Source: Litchfieldia sinesaloumensis
GTDB lineage: Bacteria > Bacillota > Bacilli > Bacillales > Bacillaceae_L
Assembly: GCF_900156865.1 (NCBI RefSeq)
Contig: NZ_LT732529.1
Span: 575,056-639,055, forward strand
Reading direction: 5' to 3'
Length of the DNA: 64,000 bases
Shown: positions 8,077 to 16,392 of the stretch, in pieces
Position numbering within the stretch: the stretch's first letter is position 1
How the letters are laid out: the number at the start of each line of letters is the position of its first letter
Notes under the pieces: model-generated
Told to the model about the DNA's origin: nothing
The model's input: only the letters and a program-made list of their open reading frames with translations
Databases searched by the model: none
Translations under genes and position numbers: made by a program

Positions 8077-8837
8077 ATCGCCTTTAACACAACTGCTTCC
8101 CCTTGGAAGGAAACAATTTTATGTTTCTCTATTTTTATCCGAAACTTCTTTTTGACCGTATCAGAGGAGTTTAGCATATAGTCAGTTAGTTCAGCCTTCA
8201 CGGTGTCTGATACATGCATGCGGGCACACCAGCTCTCAAACTCAAATGTTTTGTCAAAACGATGGAACACTTGGATTTCGAACCCTTCATTTTCAAGCAT
8301 TTGGAACCACTCTGTTTTTTTCCATGCACGAAAATGGCTGTGATCTCTCTTTTTCTCAATTGTATTATAAAACTCATCAAATTCTGTGGTTTCTGGAGCG
8401 ACGTTATCGTCTAATAGAAATTGCCCGCCCGTTTTTAAAACTCGAGCAACTTCACTTACGAAGTGATGAATATGAGGAAAATGGTGAGGTGCAATACGAC
8501 AAGACACGATATCATAGGTTTCATCTGGGAATGGTAGTTTTTCAGCATCACCCTCTACAAACTCAACGTTTTCATGACCATTACCTCTTATGAACTTCTC
8601 AGCAGCGGCTAGCATCTTTGGTGTTAAGTCCAATGCAGTCACTTTTTTTACAAGAGGTGCCAGGGCATTTGCTGTATGGCCGCCACCGGTTGCAATGTCA
8701 AGTGCAAGCTCTGTTCCAGTGGCTTGGGCCATTGCCACTAATGTTTGTAAATCTCCACCTTTTCGGTGAATGTCACTATCTACATAGTAGTCAGCGCTAC
8801 GACCAAATTGTTTTATTACATCTGCCTTAATATCCAT
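8067..8837 (-). CDS. Class I SAM-dependent methyltransferase (UbiE/Methyltransf_11-like)
   Basis: The product is about 256 aa from ATG 8837, chosen because GGAGG lies 8 nt upstream; the earlier in-frame ATG overlaps that site. The SAM-binding motif I is LALDIATGGGHTANALAP (about residue 44 on), with motif II FVEGDAEKLPFPD and post-I DLTPK. The substrate is unknown. The family includes ubiquinone, sterol and small-molecule methylases. It is convergent with thiD and no partner gene adjoins it, so a thiamine role is not implied. Confidence 0.8.
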   Translation of the reverse strand: MDIKADVIKQFGRSADYYVDSDIHRKGGDLQTLVAMAQATGTELALDIATGGGHTANALAPLVKKVTALDLTPKMLAAAEKFIRGNGHENVEFVEGDAEKLPFPDETYDIVSCRIAPHHFPHIHHFVSEVARVLKTGGQFLLDDNVAPETTEFDEFYNTIEKKRDHSHFRAWKKTEWFQMLENEGFEIQVFHRFDKTFEFESWCARMHVSDTVKAELTDYMLNSSDTVKKKFRIKIEKHKIVSFQGEAVVLKAIKI

Positions 8838-9005
8838 TTTTAGTTCCTCCATTTCATTTGATTACTTTTATCATATAGAAAAAACTGACATTAGGAAATT
8901 TTAAAAAGATTATAAATTGACATAAGAGAAAGTTATACTCCTGAAATAAGAATATTTTCCTATTTTATTAATAAATTTTATTGAATACATCTGAGGGGTC
9001 AGCAT

Positions 9006-9158
9006 GTGGTGATAGAGAAGAAGATCTTTGTTGGGAATTACAAGGTAGGAGTAGGGGACACACTTGAGTTAAAAGGAACAAAAAGCGAAGTATACGAAGC
9101 GATTAAACGGGAGATTCGTACGAAAAAAAGGGGTAAGGCTTTTTTGAAATATGTATAA
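9006..9158 (+). CDS. 50-aa basic small protein, unknown
   Basis: A GTG start at 9006 sits 7 nt after GAGGGG (8993-8998) and the frame runs to TAA 9156-9158. The product is Lys/Arg-rich (ending in RTKKRGKAFLKYV), soluble, and shows no family I know. A stable bidirectional hairpin follows at once, as expected for a real short gene. It may be a small regulatory or nucleic-acid-binding protein, but this is a guess. Confidence 0.5.
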   Translation: MVIEKKIFVGNYKVGVGDTLELKGTKSEVYEAIKREIRTKKRGKAFLKYV

Positions 9159-9181
9159 GACCCACGTTTAGACGTGGGTTT
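9159..9181. terminator. Bidirectional terminator
   Basis: CCCACGT-ttag-ACGTGGG is followed by TTT. The last codons and stop of the kinase gene on the minus strand lie within the stem, and the small ORF on the plus strand ends just before it. Confidence 0.7.
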
Positions 9182-10433
9182 CATTGGTGATATGAGTCGA
9201 AGGGAATTGGAAGGTAAATTCGGTACCTTCTCCAATTACGCTGGTCACACGAATTGTACCATTCATTGCTTTAACAATGCTATAAACGACCATCATGCCA
9301 AGGCCAGTACCTTTTGAACCTTTAGTCGAATAATAAGGTTCACCAAGACGATCAATTTGTTCTTTTGTCATTCCAACACCTGTGTCTCTAATCGTAATTG
9401 TTACATTTGACCGGTCATAACTCGTTTCTACATATAGTTGACCACCACCAGGCATCGCTTCTATTGCATTTTTCATCACGTTGATAAAGCATTGCTGAAA
9501 TTTTTGGCGATCGCCACTCATAGAGCCAATTAACGCAAAGTTTGTATGAATCTCCACTGAATTCTGGTTCGCAGTTGGCTTTAATATGGTCAGAACTTGC
9601 TGCAACTCTCGCTTAATTTGCAGTATTTCTATAGTCTCTAAGGCTGGCTTTGAGAAAGTCAAATAATCTTGTATAACCCTTTCGGCAGCACCCAATTCTT
9701 CTTTTATAATGGATAGATATTCCTTCTGCTTATGCCGAGGAAGATTATTGGACATTAGTAATTGCACAAATCCATTAGCTGCAGTTAATGGATTTCTGAT
9801 TTCATGAGAAATCGCAGCACCCATTTGTTCAACGGCATATAGTTTTTCGGATTTCACAATCGTTTGTCGCATTATAAAGTTATTGCGGAAAAACTCTGTA
9901 AAATAGGATAATATACCTAATCCAATCGCTGGAATAACTAAATACGCAAACCATGCATCAACTGGATTAGCTGGTGGCATGGTAATTTGCAGGGTTCCTA
10001 CAGTAATTAGAGAAATAATAAAAGTCAAAAGCACAGATGAATAAACGCGCTTAATGGAATTTTGTTTCCAAAACCAAGGATATAGCCACCATAACATAAT
10101 AGAAAGTGGTAGATAGAGTATAATGGTCATATAAAATCCCAAGTCTATTCCGTAAAATCCTCTAATAACGATAACGGTTAGACAGAGGAGGGGGCCCAAA
10201 CCTAGGTAAAGTCCTCCTATCAATACGGGTAAAAATCGCAGGTCAAAATAGTAAGACGAAGGAGTAGGGTGATATGAAAAGAGAAAACAAACGTAAATGA
10301 GCACAGATAGACATATGTATGCTTCCCATTTCGAAAGAGCTAGATTTCTCTTTCGATCAAACCATATTAAGCCTATAAATAATAATATGATGAGGATTGA
10401 AAAGTTAAACAAAATGTGCTTCGTAATTTCCAT
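9168..10433 (-). CDS. Sporulation-type sensor histidine kinase (KinB-like, 5TMR-LYT)
   Basis: The 421-aa product has about six N-terminal membrane segments with the 5TMR-LYT signature (LRFLPVLIGGLYLGLGPLL, YGID). A HisKA domain follows with phospho-acceptor His210 (AAISHEIRNPLTAANG). The HATPase domain has N box NVMKNAIEAM (Asn322), G1 DTGVGM (350-355) and G2 GTGLGM (375-380). No response regulator is adjacent. Orphan kinases of this architecture feed the Spo0F-Spo0B-Spo0A phosphorelay in Bacillus, and that role is inferred here. The signal is unknown. Confidence 0.85.
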   Translation of the reverse strand: MEITKHILFNFSILIILLFIGLIWFDRKRNLALSKWEAYICLSVLIYVCFLFSYHPTPSSYYFDLRFLPVLIGGLYLGLGPLLCLTVIVIRGFYGIDLGFYMTIILYLPLSIMLWWLYPWFWKQNSIKRVYSSVLLTFIISLITVGTLQITMPPANPVDAWFAYLVIPAIGLGILSYFTEFFRNNFIMRQTIVKSEKLYAVEQMGAAISHEIRNPLTAANGFVQLLMSNNLPRHKQKEYLSIIKEELGAAERVIQDYLTFSKPALETIEILQIKRELQQVLTILKPTANQNSVEIHTNFALIGSMSGDRQKFQQCFINVMKNAIEAMPGGGQLYVETSYDRSNVTITIRDTGVGMTKEQIDRLGEPYYSTKGSKGTGLGMMVVYSIVKAMNGTIRVTSVIGEGTEFTFQFPSTHITNETHV

Positions 10434-10650
10434 AATTCACCTTCGACAAATTAGTAGTAGATTTAAAAAACGGAATAGTTCGACAATAGTTACATTTATT
10501 ATAACTCATAATCTATTTGTTTTGGGATTATTACTGAAAAAACTAATAAAAAGTAAAAAGAAGTTTGTAAATGGTATTTATTACCTATTTTACTATTAAT
10601 TACTCTTTAAAACTATCGTTTTTATTGGAAGAAGATATAACAATAGAAAA

Positions 10651-10676
10651 AACGTACTTTCTTGAAAAAGTACGCT
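10651..10676 (-). terminator. Terminator of the MBL-fold gene
   Basis: On the minus strand CGTACTTT and AAAGTACG form the stem, followed by TTTTTTC. It lies directly after the stop codon of the gene at 10676. Confidence 0.65.
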
Positions 10677-11566
10677 TAACTAGTAATCAGATATTCATTA
10701 TTTGCTCCGGGTACTGTTAAATTCAGTCGTTCCAGATGTTTTCTTATCCCTACACGTTCCCATGTTTGAAAGATTGGTTCTTTTAGGGATTCTTTTGGAT
10801 AGAAGATGCCAATTCTAACAAGCTCATTGAAATTCAAACCTTTTTTCACAAGACTCTCAATTTCCTGGTCCCTCCTGTTAATAATCTCAAGGTAACGGTA
10901 CATGGCCTCGTGAAACTCCTGTTTCGAAAAAACACCTTTTTGATGTCCTGTGATGTAGGTATCAACATCCAAGGAAAGTAGTCTTTTGGCGGAAGAAATG
11001 AACTCTTCAATATCTCCATCCGTCCCATTATACCAAGGTCCAAAAGTCGTCATATCATAATCGCCAACAAAAACAACTCCTAAATCAGGAAAATATGGAC
11101 AAGAGAATCCTTTTGTATGACCGGGTGTATGAAGAAAAATTACGTTCACATCGCCAAAACGATACTCCTTTTCATACTGATAGCATCCAGAAATATTGCT
11201 TAAATTCTCTGTCCATTCTTTCGGTACGCTTTTCCGAAAAAGCTCAACACCGGACGGCCCCCATTCCTGATAGATTCCATTTAACTTTGCAATAGAATCT
11301 ACTGAGCGTGCTGTTTTAAACTCAATTGGGTTGATCCAGGTGGGTGTGTCTTTGAATAAATGGTTATTTAGGGTGTGATCAGGGTGATAATGAGTATTAA
11401 TAATTAAGTCGACTCCATATTGTAGCTTTAGATTTACTAATGCTTCAGGTTCAGCACCGGTATCAATTAAGACTTTATCCTGACAATTGATATACAAACT
11501 TCTTGAAAAAGGGACCTTACTTTTATTACGTCCTTCTACAAGTAGGAGTGGTCCAATACGTTCCAT
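10676..11566 (-). CDS. MBL-fold metallohydrolase
   Basis: The 296-aa metallo-beta-lactamase fold has the metal site THYHPDHT (His59, His61, Asp63, His64), then LHTPGHTKG (His150), FVGDYD (Asp169) and TGHQKG (His208). The C-terminal helical part (about 215-290) resembles the substrate-cap region of hydrolases acting on thioesters or lactones, though the substrate cannot be told. It is monocistronic with its own terminator. A FadR/TetR-like palindrome TGAATG-TT-CATTCA lies upstream and may control it. Confidence 0.82.
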   Translation of the reverse strand: MERIGPLLLVEGRNKSKVPFSRSLYINCQDKVLIDTGAEPEALVNLKLQYGVDLIINTHYHPDHTLNNHLFKDTPTWINPIEFKTARSVDSIAKLNGIYQEWGPSGVELFRKSVPKEWTENLSNISGCYQYEKEYRFGDVNVIFLHTPGHTKGFSCPYFPDLGVVFVGDYDMTTFGPWYNGTDGDIEEFISSAKRLLSLDVDTYITGHQKGVFSKQEFHEAMYRYLEIINRRDQEIESLVKKGLNFNELVRIGIFYPKESLKEPIFQTWERVGIRKHLERLNLTVPGANNEYLITS

Positions 11567-11594
11567 ATTTTCTTCACCTCTTTATAAAAATGAC

Positions 11595-11608
11595 TGAATG
11601 TTCATTCA
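11595..11608. promoter_or_regulatory. FadR/TetR-like operator
   Basis: TGAATG-TT-CATTCA is a perfect 14-bp dyad upstream of the MBL-fold gene. Its half-site matches the FadR box of Bacillus (TGAATG...CATTCA), but the spacing is shorter. Confidence 0.5.
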
Positions 11609-11714
11609 TTATATCATGACCTATAGGATGCAAAGCAAGAGAAATGCCAAATTTTATATAAGTGGGTATACTTGAGTGTATATATCTGTTTTTTTATGTA
11701 AAGGAAGTGGACCA

Positions 11715-12380
11715 GTGGAAGGGAAAACAGCATTAATTGCGGGTGCGACAGGGTTAATTGGGAATGGACTGCTTCATGTTTTAATTGATGCCCCTGAATA
11801 CAAGAAAGTATATGCTCTAGTGCGAAGACCGCTTGAAATCAATCATCCTAAGTTGATGGAGGTAGTCGTTGACTTTGATCGGCTTATTGATTATAAACAC
11901 TATTTTGCGGTTGATGATGTGTTTATATGTTTAGGTACAACGATTAAAAAGGCAAAAACACAAGAAGCGATGTATAAAATTGATGTAGACTACCCTGTTG
12001 AAATTGGCCGTATCGCAAAGGAATGTGGGGCAAAACATTATTTAGTAGTCAGTTCCATGAATGCGGACTCGAAGGCTAAACTGTTTTATCCTCGAATGAA
12101 AGGTGAACTTGAGGAGAAGGTACAGAATTTAGGTTTTGAAAAATTATCCATTTTTCGACCGTCCCTGCTACTAGGAGACAGAAAGGAATTTCGTCTTGGC
12201 GAAGAAGTGGGTGCCTTTCTGTCAAAAGGGTTAACGTTTCTGTTTGTAGGGTCACTTCGAAAATATAAAGCGATACAAGGTAAAACGGTAGCGAAAGCCA
12301 TGTACAAAGTGGCTCAGCAAAAAGAACAAGGTAAGACGATTTTTGCATCAGAAGAAATTGAGAATATTGGAAGACAGTAA
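11715..12380 (+). CDS. NAD(P)-binding Rossmann-fold protein (atypical SDR, HTATIP2-like)
   Basis: The product is about 221 aa. GTG 11715 is chosen over an earlier in-frame ATG because AAAGGAAG lies just upstream and the Rossmann motif TALIAGATGLIG follows at once. An YxxxK-like pair is present in FYPRMKGELEE. Related proteins are NAD(P)H-dependent oxidoreductases or redox sensors without a fixed substrate. It is monocistronic and ends at a strong bidirectional terminator. Confidence 0.75.
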   Translation: MEGKTALIAGATGLIGNGLLHVLIDAPEYKKVYALVRRPLEINHPKLMEVVVDFDRLIDYKHYFAVDDVFICLGTTIKKAKTQEAMYKIDVDYPVEIGRIAKECGAKHYLVVSSMNADSKAKLFYPRMKGELEEKVQNLGFEKLSIFRPSLLLGDRKEFRLGEEVGAFLSKGLTFLFVGSLRKYKAIQGKTVAKAMYKVAQQKEQGKTIFASEEIENIGRQ

Positions 12381-12385
12381 GACCC

Positions 12386-12421
12386 AAAAAAGCTGCTCAG
12401 ACTTTGCTGAGCAGCTTTTTT
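12386..12421. terminator. Bidirectional terminator
   Basis: AAAAAGCTGCTCAG and CTGAGCAGCTTTTT form a long stem shared by two convergent genes. The trhO stop lies at its edge. Confidence 0.85.
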
Positions 12422-13325
12422 AAACCGATTGATGTTCCTTCACATAGCGGTTCTGTGGGTGGTCTTTACATTCTTGGCTACAAGATCTGTAGTGTTCATG
12501 TTCGCATTCCTCACATAATAGCAGATGTTTGTTACATTCAGGATTTCCACATTTTACGTAACGTTCCTCTGGTTTTTCACAGTGATAGCATTTCCCAACC
12601 ACCGTTTCTTCACCAGTTCGGTTGACCTGTACTGCAATACGCTCATCGAAGACATAGCATTTTCCATCCCATAATGCGCCTTTTGCTTCAGGGTCATAGC
12701 CGTACGTAATAATTCCGCCATCCAGTTGGGAGACATCTTGGAATCCTTCTTTTACAAGAAAACCTGAAAACTTTTCGCAACGAATACCACCTGTACAATA
12801 GGTTAGTATTTTCTTATCTTTATGCTCACTTAAATTTTTTTCTACCCATTTTGGCAACTCGCGGAATGTTTCAATATCTGGTCGAATTGCACCTCTGAAA
12901 TGGCCAAGGTCGTATTCATACGTATTCCGCGCATCAAGAATGATCACATCTTCCTGCTGCATCGACTCAAGGAATTCCTTAGGAGAAAGATGCTTGCCGG
13001 TCACTTTATTTGGATCTAAATCCTCTTCCAGACTTAAATTCACAATTTCAGGCTTAACCTTCACTTTTAATTTCTTGAAGGCGTGACCTTCACTTTTTTC
13101 GATTTTGAAAATCATATCAGAAAAACGGGAATCGTTTCTCATGAACTCAATGTATTTTTCTGTCTGTTCCACAGTACCTGAAACAGTACCATTCATGCCT
13201 TCAGTAGCAACAAGAATTCTTCCTCTTAAATCGAGGTTTGAACAAAGTTCAAAATGTTCATCTCTAAATGCTTGTGGGTTTTCAATTTCAACATACTTAT
13301 AATAAAGTAAAACTTGGTAATCCAT
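12420..13325 (-). CDS. trhO: tRNA uridine(34) hydroxylase, rhodanese family
   Basis: The product is about 301 aa from ATG 13325, which follows AGGTGA. It has an N-terminal ferredoxin-like domain ([14 protein letters not shown]), a central rhodanese domain with the active-site loop [11 protein letters not shown] (Cys177) and a C-terminal Cys-rich zinc-binding segment ([21 protein letters not shown]). This is the TrhO/YbfQ/YceA architecture, which makes 5-hydroxyuridine at tRNA position 34 under oxygen. It is monocistronic. Confidence 0.9.
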   Translation of the reverse strand: MDYQVLLYYKYVEIENPQAFRDEHFELCSNLDLRGRILVATEGMNGTVSGTVEQTEKYIEFMRNDSRFSDMIFKIEKSEGHAFKKLKVKVKPEIVNLSLEEDLDPNKVTGKHLSPKEFLESMQQEDVIILDARNTYEYDLGHFRGAIRPDIETFRELPKWVEKNLSEHKDKKILTYCTGGIRCEKFSGFLVKEGFQDVSQLDGGIITYGYDPEAKGALWDGKCYVFDERIAVQVNRTGEETVVGKCYHCEKPEERYVKCGNPECNKHLLLCEECEHEHYRSCSQECKDHPQNRYVKEHQSV

Positions 13326-13521
13326 TTTCTTCACCTGTTTCTATAGATACATTTATCTTTAAGTATAATAACAAAAATGGAGCTACTAATAAAAGTACTT
13401 TTTGTTTCCTATGTGGAGGGAATTATAAGATTTTGACTGAGAAAGAGATAAGTAATATAGTTATCTACATTACTGTGACTTTTTTCATCGTATTTAATAG
13501 CTAATTTTAGGAGGAATCAAA

Positions 13522-13890
13522 ATGGAGGTTTTTGCTGAATTTCTAGATGGGATTGGTAACCCTGAACATCGTGCTAGAACGGAAGAAGTGTTGAGTTGGG
13601 TCTCTCATACATATCCCGATTTAGAGCCTGTGGTAAAGTGGAATCAACCAATGTTTACAGATCACGGTACATATATTATTGGATTTAGTGTAGCAAAGCG
13701 TCATATGTCTGTTGCACCTGAAAGGGCAGGAATGGAGCGTTTTACGGAACAAATAGAGCAGTCTGGCTATGAATACACGAAGGAATTAATACGTCTTCCA
13801 TGGAATAAAGAGGTTGATTTTTCATTGCTAGGGAAGATGATTGATTTCAACATAATGGATAAGGCTAACTGTTCTACATTTTGGAGGTAG
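13522..13890 (+). CDS. DUF1801 protein, YdhG/Fra-like
   Basis: The 122-aa product carries the DUF1801 signature: an N-terminal helix, [25 protein letters not shown] cut as [20 protein letters not shown], then HMSVAPE. The C-terminal motif is [11 protein letters not shown]. subtilis YdhG of this family has been described as a frataxin-like iron chaperone. The family fit is good, but function transfer is less certain. AGGAGG precedes ATG. Confidence 0.78.
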   Translation: MEVFAEFLDGIGNPEHRARTEEVLSWVSHTYPDLEPVVKWNQPMFTDHGTYIIGFSVAKRHMSVAPERAGMERFTEQIEQSGYEYTKELIRLPWNKEVDFSLLGKMIDFNIMDKANCSTFWR

Positions 13891-13902
13891 TGGAGAGTTA
13901 AA

Positions 13903-13929
13903 GGGAACTTGGACATCAACCCAAGTTCC
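13903..13929. terminator. Bidirectional hairpin
   Basis: GGAACTTGG and CCAAGTTCC lie between two convergent genes. The minus strand continues into CCCTTTAA, so it best serves as the end of the adhB operon. Confidence 0.5.
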
Positions 13930-13937
13930 TATAAGAC

Positions 13938-15077
13938 TCAATGTGGCTTCAATACAACCTTTATACAATCCTCTGTTTTGGTGTCAAAGACCTCATACCC
14001 ATGTTTTGCCTGGTCGAGTGGAAGGACGTGGGTAATGATATCTCTAGGATCAAATTTCCCTTCAGAAATAAGATCATGTAGTTTAGGAATGACAGGGATT
14101 ACGTGTGCTTGCCCCATTTTTAACTGAACATTACGTTGGAAAATGTCGCCTAACGGAAATGCATTGTATCTCATTCCGTATACACCAGTCACTTGAATCG
14201 TTCCACATTTACGAACCGCTTGTGCGGCTGTAACTATTGCGCCCATGGAACCACCATGTAGTTTGAGTCCAGTTGCTAAAAATTCGAGTGGTGACATCTT
14301 CCCGTCCATGCCAACACAATCAATGACAACATCCGCTCCACCTTGCGTTATTTCCTTCAAGTACGTTCCGACGTTTTCCTCTCTCTCAAAATTTACAATT
14401 TCAACGTTGTTCGTTCTTTTCGCATGCTGAAGCCTGTAATCGATATAATCTACGGCAATGACCCGTTTTGCTCCAAACATCCAGGCGAATTTTTGCACGA
14501 GCAACCCAACTGGGCCGCAACCAAGAACAATAACCGTATCCCCATTTTTAACTCCAGCATTTTCAACAGACCAATAGGCGGTGGAAGAAACATCTGCGAG
14601 TAATACAAGTTGTTCGTCCTCTAGTTCACTATCTTCCGGAACCTTGAACGGGGTAAAATCACCATAAGGTACACGTAAATATTCTGCTTGCCCACCAGCA
14701 AATCCACCGGTTGTTTCTGAATACCCTAAAAATCCACCCATGTCCCCGTTTTCATTTGCCTCATTACATTGGCTAGTGAAGTCATTCTCACAATACCAAC
14801 ACTTTCCGCACGCCATATTAAAGGGAACGATAACACGGTCTCCTTTTTTTAGCTTTGTCACTTCCGGTCCAACTTCTTCAACAATCCCCATTGGCTCATG
14901 CCCAATGATGTAGTTTTCTGGTGTGTTTGGAATCATTCCATGAATTAAGTGCAAATCAGACCCACAAATGGCAGAGCTCGTTACTTTGACGATAATATCG
15001 TCTGCTTTTTGAATTTTAGGATCTTCAACTTCTTTTACAGCCACATCTTTGATGCCCTGATATGTAACAGCTTTCAT
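13938..15077 (-). CDS. adhB: Zinc-dependent alcohol dehydrogenase, AdhB type
   Basis: The 379-aa MDR protein has catalytic zinc ligands Cys38 (CGSDLH) and His60-Glu61 (GHEPMG), and the structural zinc lobe CGKCWYCENDFTSQC (Cys90, 93, 96, 104). The nucleotide-binding motif is VLGCGPVGLLV. Length and extra loop near 105-125 match the glutathione-independent formaldehyde dehydrogenase-like group. It is third in an operon after two CotF-like coat genes, the same grouping as yraG-yraF-adhB in B. subtilis. A sporulation-linked alcohol or aldehyde oxidation is inferred. Confidence 0.85.
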   Translation of the reverse strand: MKAVTYQGIKDVAVKEVEDPKIQKADDIIVKVTSSAICGSDLHLIHGMIPNTPENYIIGHEPMGIVEEVGPEVTKLKKGDRVIVPFNMACGKCWYCENDFTSQCNEANENGDMGGFLGYSETTGGFAGGQAEYLRVPYGDFTPFKVPEDSELEDEQLVLLADVSSTAYWSVENAGVKNGDTVIVLGCGPVGLLVQKFAWMFGAKRVIAVDYIDYRLQHAKRTNNVEIVNFEREENVGTYLKEITQGGADVVIDCVGMDGKMSPLEFLATGLKLHGGSMGAIVTAAQAVRKCGTIQVTGVYGMRYNAFPLGDIFQRNVQLKMGQAHVIPVIPKLHDLISEGKFDPRDIITHVLPLDQAKHGYEVFDTKTEDCIKVVLKPH

Positions 15078-15097
15078 CTGTAATTTCCTCCTGCACG

Positions 15098-15463
15098 TTA
15101 TTTATTCGGTGTTGCAAATGTACCGCGACGGTCTGTGTCAATTGGGAAAAGCTCCATTCTTGCTATTGCAAGGGCCATATCTGCGGATTTTAAATCTAAT
15201 TCAATTTGTTTTTCTACGTCATTCGGATATAACCAGCCTTTTTTGATCATTAAATCAGAGAGCTCCTCATGTAAATCGATAGCCTGTTCCATTTGGCGAT
15301 ACAAGGCATCCCGTAAGTCGGGGGTGGCTGTCTCTGTTAAGGCAACTGAATAGTACCGAATACCCGTTTTAACGGATAGCAAAAAATCCATCGCAAAAGA
15401 GGCGTCGGCCATTTTCGGCATTCCTTCTGCGTATTTGGGATCTAAATAATCTTGATTCATCAA
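15098..15463 (-). CDS. yraF: CotF-like spore coat protein, YraF type
   Basis: The 121-aa helical protein has the CotF family pattern: ASFAMDFLLSVKTGIRYYSVA, TPDLRDALYRQMEQAIDLHEELSDLMIKKGW cut as TPDLRDALYRQMEQA, and a short tail. It is very similar in layout to the plus-strand paralogue at 16041-16337. It lies 3 nt after yraG and 20 nt before adhB, so the three form an operon. Location in the inner spore coat is inferred from the family. Confidence 0.8.
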   Translation of the reverse strand: MMNQDYLDPKYAEGMPKMADASFAMDFLLSVKTGIRYYSVALTETATPDLRDALYRQMEQAIDLHEELSDLMIKKGWLYPNDVEKQIELDLKSADMALAIARMELFPIDTDRRGTFATPNK

Positions 15464-15466
15464 TGC

Positions 15467-15685
15467 TCACCCTTTGTCTGAATTTGTTCGTGCTTTTTCG
15501 TAGAGTTCCTTAAGTTCTTCAATTGCTGCCATTGTCTGGTGTACATCTTTTTCCATCATTGCTTTTAAATCATTATCAAAACAGATACCTTGCATAAGCT
15601 TTGAGCGTACTAAACAGATTGTTTTAAAATTGATCATTTCATGTGTTTCCATTGTCTCGTGGAAGCCAAGTGCATGAAGGTCCAT
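15467..15685 (-). CDS. yraG: Small CotF N-terminal-like spore protein, YraG type
   Basis: The 72-aa protein contains LGFHETMETHEMINFKTICL, matching the N-terminal half of CotF/YhcQ proteins, so YraG and YraF look like a split CotF. GGAGTGAAG lies upstream of ATG. It leads the yraG-yraF-adhB operon and is divergent from a second split CotF pair at 15839-16337. Confidence 0.78.
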   Translation of the reverse strand: MDLHALGFHETMETHEMINFKTICLVRSKLMQGICFDNDLKAMMEKDVHQTMAAIEELKELYEKARTNSDKG

Positions 15686-15838
15686 TTAAACTTCACTCCT
15701 TTTTACCATTAGGATGACCTTTTTTCTTGAAAAAATGGTGGAAAATTGATTGCCAAAATTAGTATGTTTGGAAAATGGATAAGAAACCTTGCCCAAGGAA
15801 ATCTAAATGTAAGGAGTCAAACGAAAGGGGAATGACAA

Positions 15839-16048
15839 TTGACACAATACATGGGACTACATGAAACTCTAGAAGTACACGAGTTATTAACCTTTAAAAA
15901 CTTATGTGTAACAAAAGCGTTTACGATGAGTGGGCTTGTTCAAGACCCTCGGTTAAAAACAATCCTAACGAATGATGTTGAATCGGGGAGAAGGTTCATC
16001 ACCCAACTACAGGAACTAATTACAGATAGGAGTCAGGACAATGAATGA
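15839..16048 (+). CDS. yraE: Small CotF N-terminal-like spore protein, YraE type
   Basis: The 69-aa paralogue of the divergent YraG has MGLHETLEVHELLTFKNLCV near the start, 20 residues of the same motif. TTG 15839 is the start, 8 nt after AAAGGGG. It overlaps yraD by 8 nt, so the two are translationally coupled. The gene order resembles the yra locus of B. subtilis. Confidence 0.76.
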   Translation: MTQYMGLHETLEVHELLTFKNLCVTKAFTMSGLVQDPRLKTILTNDVESGRRFITQLQELITDRSQDNE

Positions 16049-16337
16049 TATCTTTAAGAAATTAGTGGGCATGGGTGGGATGACCGACCAAGTTATTGCA
16101 ACAGATTTCCTCATTTCAGCAAAAGCAGGAGTGCGTAACTTAGCATTTGCTATAACAGAAGCCTCAACTCCGAAGGTAAGGGCAGTACTGCGTGAACAGC
16201 TCCGACATGCAGTGGAAACTCATAAAAATATATCGGATTACATGATTGAAATGGGAATGTATCACCCTACAGACCTAGGTGAACAGCTTAACACCGATTT
16301 GACAATTACAAAAACATCTCTTGAACTGACAGACTAA
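16041..16337 (+). CDS. yraD: CotF-like spore coat protein, YraD type
   Basis: The 98-aa helical protein has VIATDFLISAKAGVRNLAFA and STPKVRAVLREQLRHAVETH, closely parallel to YraF on the other strand. It starts at ATG 16041 inside yraE, with AGGAGT upstream. It is the C-terminal half of a split CotF. A bidirectional terminator follows. Confidence 0.78.
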   Translation: MNDIFKKLVGMGGMTDQVIATDFLISAKAGVRNLAFAITEASTPKVRAVLREQLRHAVETHKNISDYMIEMGMYHPTDLGEQLNTDLTITKTSLELTD

Positions 16338-16338
16338 C

Positions 16339-16385
16339 GTAAAAAAGGTATTTTTCACCCATAGTGGATATGAAAAATACCTTTT
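16339..16385. terminator. Bidirectional terminator
   Basis: AAAAAGGTATTTTTC and GAAAAATACCTTTT stems flank a GC-richer loop between yraD and the convergent HTH-TPR gene. Confidence 0.75.
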
Positions 16386-16392
16386 CTATTTT

